DNA of 64,000 bases from Undaria pinnatifida (taxonomy: Eukaryota; Sar; Phaeophyceae; Laminariales; Alariaceae), in contig JABAKD010000011.1 in NCBI GenBank assembly GCA_012845835.1, positions 9,672,381 to 9,736,380 of the forward strand, in the 5' to 3' direction. The notes below the pieces were generated by a model that saw only the letters and a program-made list of their open reading frames with translations, was not told where the DNA came from and did no database searches. Positions within the stretch are counted from its first letter, which is position 1. Each line of letters begins with the position of its first letter. A program made the position numbers and the translations under genes. This document shows, piece by piece, positions 36,820 through 46,498 of this stretch.

Positions 36820-36990
36820 CAGCTCGCGCTATCGCCGTAGTGGGAACCGAAGGACACGCCAGCTAGCGCTGGATCGCGAATGCAATTGAGTTAAATCGAC
36901 ACACGACGCGTATGAAAATACGTGGAAGTGTGGTGAGCTTTAAAATATTTATTTTTCCCCATCCGCCGGAGGATAAAACAAAAAAAAACA
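36820..36990 (+). mobile_element. SINE-like repeat copy, plus orientation
   Basis: Matches 29,988-30,140 from CAGCTCGCGCTATCGC to CCGCCGGAGGAT, then AAAACAAAAAAAACAAAAA. A ~40-bp scrap of the same 3' end also occurs at 41,458-41,500. Alternative reading: the two copies are the terminal inverted repeats of one foldback element spanning 36,433-36,974. Confidence 0.55.
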
Positions 36991-37924
36991 AAAATCAATT
37001 ACGTGCTGCAACTATGACATGAAAGAAATAAAACGTTCCGAGTACGTCGTTGCTACAACAGAGTCAGCAGAAAGCGAGCGACTACTTGTATCAAATAAAT
37101 AGATACTCCAACTTAAACTTCACTGCCAACAGAATGCATGAAAACAAACCAACGGGGTGGGATTTCCGTACGAACAATAAACAACTAATAGCTTCACGTT
37201 GGTTGTAATACGCCCCCCCTGTCCAGATCTCGGACGTAAGGCTCTGCTTTAAAGGGTTTTTTGTTTACAACCCTGGTGCAAATCCTGTCCCTGTCAATGA
37301 AAAATCCATATATATATTTTGATGCGCCGAGAGGTATACATATCATACATTGCTTATTACCTTCTTGCGATTACCAGCAAAACCAGCAAAATTTAACCCG
37401 ATATACCGTGTGTTGTCTTCGGTTTTCTATGTTCATGATGTTCACGTCTTGCTGTAGTAGGCCATCTCTTTCTTTGCTTAGGGTAAGCAAACGCTTTGTC
37501 GGTACCAAGCAACGTGTACATACCCCTGGTACTGCTGTGTATTAATAGGGCGGATGTGGTTTTTTGAAGAGGGGGGGTGGCTCACCGATTGTGTCTTGCG
37601 TAGGAGCAAATTTGAAGAGGTATCTAGAAAATAACTACCAGCTAGACGGCAAAGGTACCGCGGTTGTCGTTAGCCGTGTCCTCTGCCCCGGGCCGTCCAA
37701 ATTACACCGTAAAGTATCGTACTACTTTATTGCCGTCCAAAACGAAAACGTGTCGTCGACACGCCGAACAAGAAATACCGTAAAATCACGCGGTCACTTT
37801 TTCGTGCCCAAATAAAAGCCGTGCTCGCCGTTTCCCGTACAACAAAAGTACCACCAAGCACCGAGGTAACTAGGCCAGACTGGAAACTATGAAAATAAAC
37901 ACACACCCTGAAACAGACTATTCA
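36991..37924. other. Non-coding stretch
   Basis: Nothing I can support. Frames at 37,261-37,815 have no recognisable domain. Confidence 0.3.
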
Positions 37925-38215
37925 CGCCCTCCCCCTCCACCCCCGACCACCATCTCGCTAATTTTTTCGTGGCGTATTTCCGTTCCAGGAGCACCGAGAT
38001 TTCAAAGGCGGCTTCGAGGTACCTAGCTAGGGTGGAGGGCGACCGGTATGGTGTCCAGCTACAAGGCGAAGCGCTTTTCCTTGTAGCTGGACACCATACC
38101 GGTCGCCCTCCACCTCAGCTGGGTACCTCGCCGCCGCCTTTGAACTGGCAGTACTCCTGGAAAACAAATACACCACGAAAAAAATCGGCGAGAGGGTGGC
38201 CGGGTAGAGAGGGGA
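37925..38215. repeat. Long hairpin: inverted duplication of exon 4 with its splice acceptor
   Basis: The arms are perfect for 36 bp (38,031-38,066 and 38,079-38,114) around a 12-base loop and continue imperfectly for about 140 bp each way. The left arm, read on plus, has its own acceptor (CCGTTCCAG/GAGCACC) and exon frame (STEISKAASRY). The right arm, read on minus, is the acceptor and exon 4 of gene 1 (STASSKAAARY). A transcript of either strand would fold into a long stem. Confidence 0.9.
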
Positions 38216-41200
38216 GAGAGATTTCTCCCCGTAGGGAAGGGATACAAACGTTCAACTAAAACATTCCCTAAAATCAACACACGGCGTTCACGTGTTCGCT
38301 GTATACAGCACTCCATGAAATGAAAATTAACACGACAATCACGCTTTCGCTACTCTGTACCATGGTAAAACTTAACACGAGAAACATAGCACTTTTAATC
38401 CAAATGATAATGTCTGGCCGGCGGGGCTCCGCGACTGAGGGACTACACCACGCAGTGTTCTTGGCTCTCTGGACCTACAACACCATTCGTTGTATCCCTA
38501 AGCCATGGATAGCATTGGTCATAGATCGCTCTTCCTCGCTTCTTCAAATTGGATTTCTGGGCTATTCATAGATGTTAGATGTGGAGCTCGTCCCCGTGAG
38601 AACGGAGCCGGGGGGGAAATCGGTGCTTTCTTTGCCATGGCATGCGTTGGCACGGTGTAATGACATCTCACCAAAGAAAGTTGTACAGAAAGTGGGAGCT
38701 GTAAGACGTCCGCCAAACCAGCATAATACCTCGTGAGCGTAGTTCATTCCCCCTGCACCTTCCACCCAAGTGCATCAGAAACGTGACTCAAGGAACCCTA
38801 AAACGTATTGCCTTTAAGGAAGTACAGAACGCGTGGCGGCTGAAATAAGGCAACACATATCGTACAATGCCGCACCTGGTCAGAGATGCAAAGCCGGGTG
38901 TGGCGACGAAAGCTGTTGTCTTGCTCCTCTTGGCCGCGGTAGATGTCCCTGCTCGGCGAGCGGCATTCGTTGGTATCGTCGCCAGCGGCGATCTTGCTGC
39001 GCCGGCCGCGCGTCTAGCGGCAGTTTTTCGCCTCTCGGCCGACGAAGCAGCAGGGGGCGACGAGAATCGCGACCCTCCGACCCCAACCCCAACCCAAGGG
39101 GCACGCCCTCCGCTAGGGTATCCCGACCCCTTCTCCCCGCGGTGTTCGTCGCCGAACAGCACCCGCGCGTTGGGGGTGGCGGGGGCGGTGACCATGGTGG
39201 GGGTGACGGGCGCGGCAGGGGCGGCCGCGGCGGCGGCGACCGCGATGGTGGTGGTCGGGAAGGGGGCGGGGGAAGCGGGGGCGGCGGCGATGGCGGTGGT
39301 GTCGGGGATGTCCAGGGTGGTGGGGGCGGCGGTGACGGCGGTGGTGTGAGTGGTGTGAGTGGCCATGGCGAGGGTGGGGGAGGAGGTAGCGGCAGGGGAA
39401 GCGACAGTGGTCGTGGGAGTGAGGAAGGAGGCCGGAGCAGCGGGGGCGGGGACGATGGTGGGGATGTCGGGGGTGGTGGGAGCTGCAGCGGTGGGAGTGG
39501 TGGGGGCTGCATCAGCGGAGGTGGCGGCGGCGGCGACCATGGTAGGGGTGGCGGGTGTGGCGGGGGGGGCGGAGGCGGCGACGATAGTTGGGGTGGCGGG
39601 AGTGTCAGAGGCCGCGGAAGTGGTGGGGGTGGGGGTGGGGGTGGGGGCGGAGGGGTCGACGGGGGGGGGAGTGGCTGTCGTGCTCATGCTCGTCATGAGC
39701 GACGGCAATGGCGTGGTGATGGCCGCCAACGACGCCAGGAACCGAAGACCAACTGGGCTAATCGAATTAGGGGCGGCGGTTATGGTGGGGGTGGGGAAGG
39801 AGGCGGCGGCAGCGGGGGCAACGACGGCGGCGGGGATGTCGGGAGTGGTGGGGATTTTGGGGGTGTTGGGGGCGGCCGTGGGGGCGACAACGGTGGGAGT
39901 GGCGGGTGCAGCGGGGGGGGTAGGGGCGGCGATAATTGTTGGGCTGGCGGCAGTGGCGGGGATAGTGGGGGCGACGGAAATGGTGGGGGCGGGGGTGGAG
40001 GGGGCGGCGCGGGCGGGGGCGGCTGTGTTTCTCGTGGTCGCTACCAACGACGGTGGCGTGGCGGTGGCCGCCAACGACGCCGGAAACTGAAGAGCACCTG
40101 GGCTCGTTAACTCTGCCGTCGCCGTGGTTTTCACGAGCGGCGGCAGCGGCGTCGTGGTCGCTGCCAGCGACGCGAGGAAACGTAACCCAACAGGGCTAAT
40201 CGATGCGTTCGTCGTGGTGGTCGTCGCTGGCACCGGCAGTGGGAGAGGCGTGGTCGTTGCCGCCGGAGAAGAAAGGGCGGGGAGGGCAGCACGTGGGCTC
40301 GACGCAGGTGTCATGGTCGTCGGCGGCGGCGCGATCGCACTCTGCTGCTCCCCGGTACCGCTGGCGACCATGGCCGTCGATGACGAAGGGATAGCACTGT
40401 CCGCTAAGGTGAGCGAGACACTTGGGCGGGGGAGGTCTGCGGCAGCAGCGGACACGGCAGCAGCGATGGAGGCGGATAGGGCAACTAGTGTTTTGGCACT
40501 TACGGGCGTCCTGGGAAACGCGCCCAGCCTGCGAGCATCAGGGCTCGCATAGCTGTCGCTGTAGCTACCGGTGTAGGAGTTGCCGCGGGTGTTGGAGTCC
40601 AAGTTGCTGTTGGTGGTGGTGTCGTAGTTGCCGTTGCTGCTGGTGTTAGAGCTAGCGATGTTCTCGCCCAGTGAGTTGGAGCCGATCTGCTCAAGCTTTA
40701 GGGCGAGGAGGTCTCGTTCTTGAACCGCATCCCACATCTTGGTCTCCAGGTCTTGCAGTTTACGCTGCAGAGCTCGCTTCTCCAACCGGAGGTTGTTGTT
40801 GTCATCTGTAAGTGCGGCTTTTTCGGAAGAAAGCTGGACCGTGGCGGTGTGGAGGGTGCGAGCCACTTTCTTCCACTGTTGTTCGTTCTCCGCCTGTTGA
40901 GTGGGCGGGTGGGCGGGCAATTACGCGTGGAGAAAGAACAGCGACAACATGTTCAAATTAACAGCAGAGACAGGGGGCCAAGGGGGTGGCTCTACGCGCG
41001 CTCTATATACATTTTATATGAGTAGTATTATTGAAACGGGTACAAGGGGTAGCTTGTTATAGAGCGCCAAAACTGACTCGATGCAAAACTCAGTACAAGT
41101 AAGCTAACTGCGTTACGTCCCTATCGGTACTTTTACTTTTAAATTCCTCGTGAATGACGGGTGATAGCAGCTTACATTCCCACTCAGGCTCTGATTTTCT

Positions 41201-44200
41201 GCTTCAAGTGTTGTTATATTGTACAACAGTTGTTCTACGTAGTGGTTCTTCTCTCTTTTTTCCTCATGTTTTCTTCCTTCTTCTTACTGATATCCTTCTC
41301 CCGTGCAAGTTGTCTGTTTTTCTGGCTTGTGTATGTTCCACTTTCGTATTCGGTACGTTTGGCATTGCACGACCAACTCTCATACTACTGCTGCTGTCTT
41401 GTAGGTTGCGAGATGTATCGCATCTGTTTTTCGTAGGTTGTGACCACATGTATGTGTTGAGCTCAAGCTTCATTTTTCCGTCTCAGCCGGAGGATAAAAA
41501 ATTGATAATAACAGAAAATGTGACCATATACCACAGAACTTGGAACTTTCTCTATTATTAGTATTAATAGTAGGGATGAGCCACTGGCACGAACAGACAC
41601 TGCTGGGGTATGCTGGGTGCCGGGGGGGGTGCCGGATGTCGCGGGATGCTTGGAAACAACCAGCTGTCAGGAATAAAATAGAAAATGAAATTACAATGTA
41701 GAACGGGGAAACATTATATGCGCACATTGTATGATACGCAAGCAAGATCGAAATACGCCAGAAGATCTCTCTCTTGGTCATCGTACACGTTTCAAGTGTA
41801 CTTCGTACATACCGCAGGCAGAGTATAAAAGCACTCACCATTATAGTAGACCAAAAATACGACCCTCCGAATAAAAACTCATCAATATTGTATAATTCAA
41901 GTACCAACAATGCAGCTTGCAAAGATGAGTTTTGACCTGAAATTCGTCGAACTCACGGCTGACGTCCTTGAATTTTTTTTATAAACACAAAGAAACATGA
42001 TTGATTGAGCACATTTGTTTCTTTTGGGAACAAAGGGACCCACGCATTGGCTCAAAATATAGTGACCCAAAACACGACGGGTGAGTGCGGTCTTGCATAA
42101 TCAAACGTCTGTGTCGCACAGCAGTATTAATAGTATGAATAGTATTAGTTCCTAACATTGCGGTAACGATGCCTGCCCACAACTGTACACAAATACATGC
42201 GAACCCAGCACCTACTACTCGTAGCCGTGCTGGGTGTGGGCGATGCTGTAATCAACAAAACAGTTCTGGACGCACGTTTCCCCTTTTTTTGAAGCCCCAA
42301 ACGGACTACTACTCGTATTAATACTCAACAGATGTATGCGCCAAAGACGCGTGAGCTATGATACGTACTACGTACGGTAGAGGTTGCGCCTTTTTCTTAT
42401 TTTGAGGAGCTGAGCTGAGCTCCTCACTTTCAATGAAGAGGTGTACACTATTATTAGTCATATTGATAGTCATATTCATGTTACACTAATATACTTTAAC
42501 CAACAACAACAACAACAGGCTTTGGAAAATGCTCCGCAAGCCAAGCCCTCACGATCCCATGGGCTCTGCAGGGTCACGACAGACAGTAATGTCAACAAAT
42601 ATAATACACTTCATGCAGCTGTGAGATCAAGTTTTCGTCGAAACTCATAATTATTTGCAAGCTGTGTGTGCTACTCCGATCGCGCGTTTTACTGAGGCGT
42701 TTGTCCTCATTAGTCTAAGGATACAGGTCGGCGACTCCCCTCAGAACTACCTTGTACCCCAGGGTCAACAGGATGGTGTTGATCAATCTGTGCACACAGA
42801 CGGAAACCATCAATAACCCGTTTTTGAGGGGGACAATAATATCGGACAGCTGTGGAATGCATTATTTTATCATGTATATCCTGTAAGTCGCGCAATTGGT
42901 GGGGCAGAGATCTGGGCTACAGTATTAAGCGGGGGGGAGGGTTCTAACATTTTACAGTAGGTCGTATGCATGTATAGGAGCTTGTACGCGTGGTATTACT
43001 GCAGGTCTAGGCGACGGCGGGGGTGGCGGGGAAGGAGAGAGCGCGGGAGAGGTCGGAGGGGGGGAGGGGGGGTTAACTTTGACTTGAAGACCACGTAAAT
43101 GATTTGGAGCTACGGCATGGATGGCTCGAACGGTAAAGAAGTAGTATCACCTGTCGGGTGTCGGGTAATCTTTACTATTCTGGCGGATTTGATTTTTAGG
43201 TCGGGGCGGCAGGGGAGGGGAAAGGTGTTTGTTTGTGTGCGTGTGTGGGGGTGATTTTTGGTGGGGCGGCGGGGGAGGGGGGGAGGGAAGAAAACGGAGG
43301 TGGGTGCGAGCAATATATTCTACCTGTTGCGTGCTCAATGTTGCAGAATGCCCGAAATATATGCACCTACCTGTATTATGATAGTAGAATGCACAAGCAA
43401 GTGATCTCCAAGATCTCCAAGGAATACACAAAAAAAATCGGCCAAACAAAGCTGAAGTAAGACCAGGTACCAGGTAACGTGCAACTTCTACTCGCGCAGT
43501 ACCGTAGCATGGCTCATAAACATACCGCTCTGCTAATGTACGGTAAGCGAGATATTATAGCGAACCTGATGCTGGATGACAGCAGCGCACGCCTGGGCCA
43601 TAGTGGCCTTAATGGCCTCCGTGGCGTGGAGGCTGTTCTCTGCCGCGGTCTTCAACGCTTCCATCACATTTTCTTCACCCAACATCGCCATCGCCGGCTG
43701 TTCATGGGCAGCGAAAGTATGGTCCATTTCCTCCTTTCCATCCGCCTCCTCTTGCTCCTCCCCCACTTTCTCCTTCTGCTCCTTGTTGAGCTGCCTCTGT
43801 TGCCCTTGTTCCTGCTCCTGCTGCTGGTGATCCTCCTCCTGCTGCAGCTGGTGCTGGTGCTGCTGGTGCTGCTGCTGAGGCTGCCCACTCTCGTGGTACC
43901 CCTGCTGCTCTGTTTCTCCCAGGCCGCGATGGGGCGAAAGGGGGGCGAGCTGTGACAGGCGAGCATGACGGGTAGGGGTGGGCAGAGGTTGCTCCTCCTG
44001 GTTGATGCGCTGCTGCTGATGCTGCTGCTGCTGCTGCTGCCCGTCATCGAGGTAAGCGTGCGGCTCCGTCTCTCCATGGCGACGGTGGGAAGACAGGGGG
44101 GGCGAGGTAGCGGGCTGGGTAGGGGCAGAAGGAGGATGCTGGTCCTGGTTGAGGTACTGCTCCTGGTGCTGCTGCTGGTGCTGCTGTTGTTGCCCACCCT

Positions 44201-45315
44201 CGTCATGCCCCGGTGGCCCTGTTTCGTCTTGACGGTGGAGGAGGGAGAGGGGGCCCAGGGACTGACGAGCATGCCGGGGAGGGGTGTCCAAAGCTTGATG
44301 TTGTTGCTGTTGCTGTTGCTGGTAGTGCTGGTGGTGCTGGTGGTCGTGAAGGTGTTCCTGCCCACCCCTGTGGTAGACCCGCGGCTCCGTTTCCCCCTGG
44401 TGGCGATGGGGCGAAAGGTTGCCGCGGCTACGTTCGTCGTTCTGCAGGGACGACAGTCATACAAGGGAGCAAGCAGCACGCGGGCAGCGATAAAAAACGA
44501 TGGACTTGTCAAACAAAAAGTAAAATCTGAAAACCTTATGATGATGTACATTCGAAAGCCCTGCGCACTTTTTATCCATCATATCCACACCAGGACGCGC
44601 ATTACATGCGCATGAGCACAGGCACAGCTTGCACTCACACGCGAGGCGCGAGGCAATGAAGGGGTTAATCGTTACCTGGTACCTCGTATGCCTTATCTAC
44701 TGTCTACTGGTGCATACCTACTGTCTACTGGTGCATAGAGGCAGCGGCGCTAGAGGGCAGTCGCCATCACCCGCATAAAAAACAACTGCAACGCACCCGT
44801 CCTTTCCCTCTGTTAAAAGACTAAAATCCCGCTCTCTATGGGTGGGTCTGCGCGGAACTCTCTCGTGATCTTGGAAAACTGCAAGCTGTCTATTATGTTG
44901 CTGATGTGCCGTGTCTCGGATGGTATGAGGGCTAACCGCACCTTCAACGGCGGTGGCGGCGGTGCTAGAAGAAATTCGCCATCGTCCGCATGAAAGGCAA
45001 ACGGCAACGCAATCGCCCGTGTACTCTCGTTCAACTCGATTTTCCCTATTCTATACGTGTGAAGTTTGCGCGGAGCCTTGTTGCGATGTCGAAAAACGGC
45101 AAGCTATCTGATACGCTGCAGATGCCGTGTCTCGGAGGCGTGAGGGCTAGCTATCCCCCTCCTTCCCTTTGTGCCCACACACTCACCAGTAGTCTATCGC
45201 GCAGGGCAAGGGCTACCGCGGCCTCCTCGTCCTGCTGCCGACCTTGCCATGGCTGCCTCTGTGCTGCGATGGCAGCCTCGAGGTACGCCCGCGCCTTGTG
45301 TTTGATACGGGTCAT
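38027..45315 (-). CDS. Gene 1: four-exon coiled-coil / Q-rich / Thr-Pro-repeat protein, family unknown
   Basis: Model: exons 45,187-45,315, 43,566-44,441, 38,876-40,893 and 38,027-38,156 (minus), 3,153 nt, 1,050 residues. Introns are GT..AG, phases 0, 0, 2. I do not recognise the family. Residues 1-43 carry PWQGRQQDEEAA. 44-335 are Gln/His-rich modules ending in a conserved ~45-residue segment. 336-~400 are a likely coiled coil. Then come Ala/Thr/Pro repeats (SPVGLRFLASLAATTTPLP), the block GGRAPWVGVGVGG, and ATPGFASLTR joined across intron 3 to STASSKAAARY. There is no signal peptide or membrane segment, so a nuclear or cytoplasmic scaffold or regulator is possible, but that is a guess. Every exon has a counterpart in gene 2 with the same borders, the main evidence. 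The 3' end is uncertain: a phase-2 donor (GACCG/GTATGG) at 38,100 could lead to another exon. Confidence 0.68.
38876..40893 (-). CDS. Gene 1 exon 3: coiled coil, Thr/Pro repeats, GGRAPWVGVGVGG block
   Basis: 672 codons plus 2 nt. The acceptor CCACTCAACAG/GCGGAG at 40,894/40,893 matches gene 2 (CCTGTGAACAG/GTCGAA); the donor is ACCAG/GTGCGG. It opens AENEQQWKKVARTLHTATVQ and a leucine-spaced coiled coil. The middle is low-complexity Ala/Thr/Pro and longer than in gene 2. The end, from ARVLFGDEHRGEK to TPGFASLTR, is well conserved with gene 2. A 425-codon Gly-rich frame on the opposite strand is only a mirror of this composition. Confidence 0.72.
42349..42790. mobile_element. Possible ACGCGT-type MITE fragment in gene 1 intron 2
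   Basis: A left-type end (GACGCGTGAGC, then ACGGTAGAGGTTGCGCC) at 42,349-42,390 is followed at 42,620-42,790 by the module shared with 16,497-16,680 and 54,301-54,450. No matching right end was found. Intron 2 (40,894-43,565) otherwise holds a SINE-tail scrap (41,458-41,500), the purine-rich stretch 43,015-43,310 and no gene. Confidence 0.4.
43566..44441 (-). CDS. Gene 1 exon 2: Q/H-rich tandem modules
   Basis: 292 codons, phase 0 at both ends (acceptor CCCTGCAG/AAC, donor CATCAG/GTTCGC). Four modules of about 60 residues each open with a conserved core (LSPHRHQGETEP, LSLLHRQDETGP, LSSHRRHGETEP, LSPHRGLGETEQ), then a Gly/His/Tyr segment, a Gln run, and PTRHARLS-like residues. The end, from EEMD through NVMEALKTAAENS to AAVIQHQ, aligns with gene 2 (AVIDAFERAMEKS to RVIRNQ) and is probably a small helical domain. 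Confidence 0.65.
44735..45160. repeat. ~210-bp tandem duplication in gene 1 intron 1
   Basis: Two diverged units. Shared words in order: GCTAGA, a GCCATC/CCGCAT block, GCAACGCA, GCGCGGA, CTTGGAAAACTGCAAGCT/GTCGAAAAACGGCAAGCT and GTGCCGTGTCTCGGA. One counterpart of the unit lies in intron 1 of gene 2 (about 46,525-46,730), so this intron sequence is conserved between arms and duplicated in arm 1. Confidence 0.75.
45187..45315 (-). CDS. Gene 1 exon 1
   Basis: 43 codons from ATG at 45,315 to a strong donor CTG/GTGAGT at 45,187/45,186. QPWQGRQQDEEAAVALALRD aligns with IQTWQGWQRDEDAAASLVAL of gene 2 exon 1. Homology continues into the intron. Confidence 0.62.
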
Positions 45316-46342
45316 GGCTGCTGCTATCTATTATTCTATGCTGCTATTATTATAGTTCTGCTTGGTCGGCTGTCGTACGCAAGATCCTCTGTCGTCTCCT
45401 CTCAGCTCGTTGTGTTATCCCAGATGTCAGGTACGTACTGTACACAGCAGTAGAACGTCCGATCTCAGATGGTGGTGGCTGGCGCGCGGGCAAGTAAAAA
45501 AAGTGAAACCCGCGAGTGGCGTGAGGTTCACAGGGCCTGCTGTGGTTGATCCCCCCAAGATTTCCCAAGAAATAAAACAAAAATGGGGCAAAACCGAAAA
45601 AAAATAGCAACAAAAACTCCAACGGAAAGTCTTTTTCTCCCAAATTCACGACGATGGATATTGAGATCTTTTAACAAAATAGATATTGAGATTTTCCAAG
45701 TTGTGGAAAAACAAAATGTGGACAATTTCGTACGAAATAATGCCAGGTATAATATTATGAAATCGCGAATGAGAAAACGTTGGACATCTCCGTGTCAAAG
45801 TACTGCTCTTTGTTTGTGCTTCCCCGGGGAGTCACCGCGATAACACTTCTCGGTATGATACCAGCAGCAAGCAACGGAGAGGACCCCGTGAGAACCCAAC
45901 TCTGTAACCCTCTGGCACTCGAACTTACTACGATATAGCTAGTACTAAGTATAGGCAACAAGAATCCTGGAAAAAGGCTGAACCTTTTCGTGGAGAGAGT
46001 TCGAATGCCTAAGTCGTGTTCTAGGCGCGTATGCTGATTTTTTTACCTGCAGAGACTCCTTGGAAATCTCAATATATCTCCATAGTAAAAAAAAAGAATT
46101 CTTCTGCCGTTGGGCTTTTCTTTTATTTGCCCCGTGTTGTTCTTTGTGAGATCTTGAGGCAGGCTGCTGCGACACACTTTTTATAATCGCGATTTCAGTT
46201 TTTCTGCGTGCCTGCCACCAGCTTCACTTCACATCTATCTCTGCTACAACATGCAGAGCTAGAGTGTGTGCCGGTGTAACAACAGAGAGAGGGGGGATCT
46301 CGCATACGACAGCCGCGACAAAGCAGAACTGCATCCTTCATC
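45316..46342. promoter_or_regulatory. Shared head-to-head intergenic region
   Basis: 1,027 bp between the start codons of two divergent paralogues, so it probably holds both promoters. It includes an AT-rich stretch at 45,590-45,770 and a TATTATTATAG stretch near 45,345. No defined promoter motif can be assigned by eye. Confidence 0.4.
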
Positions 46343-46498
46343 ATGACCACCACAATGTTTCCTGCCACTACCAGCACTGCGTCTGCTCTCCTCGCGGCTG
46401 GGACCACAAAGCCAATACAGACATGGCAGGGGTGGCAGCGGGATGAAGATGCTGCGGCATCCCTTGTTGCCCTGTACGACGAGCTGGTGGAGTATCAG
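46343..46498 (+). CDS. Gene 2 exon 1
   Basis: 52 codons from ATG at 46,343 to donor TATCAG/GTGTGG. The Thr/Ala-rich start differs from gene 1, while WQG-x-QxDE-x-AA and the following Leu/Asp residues are shared. Confidence 0.62.

Noticed and set aside
38833-40110. 425-codon Gly-rich frame on the plus strand
   Set aside because: It is the antisense of the Ala/Thr/Pro-rich exon 3 of gene 1. The minus strand has the coiled coil and the blocks conserved with gene 2.
41470-41922. 150-codon hydrophobic frame in gene 1 intron 2
   Set aside because: No counterpart in intron 2 of gene 2, no domain and AT-rich composition.
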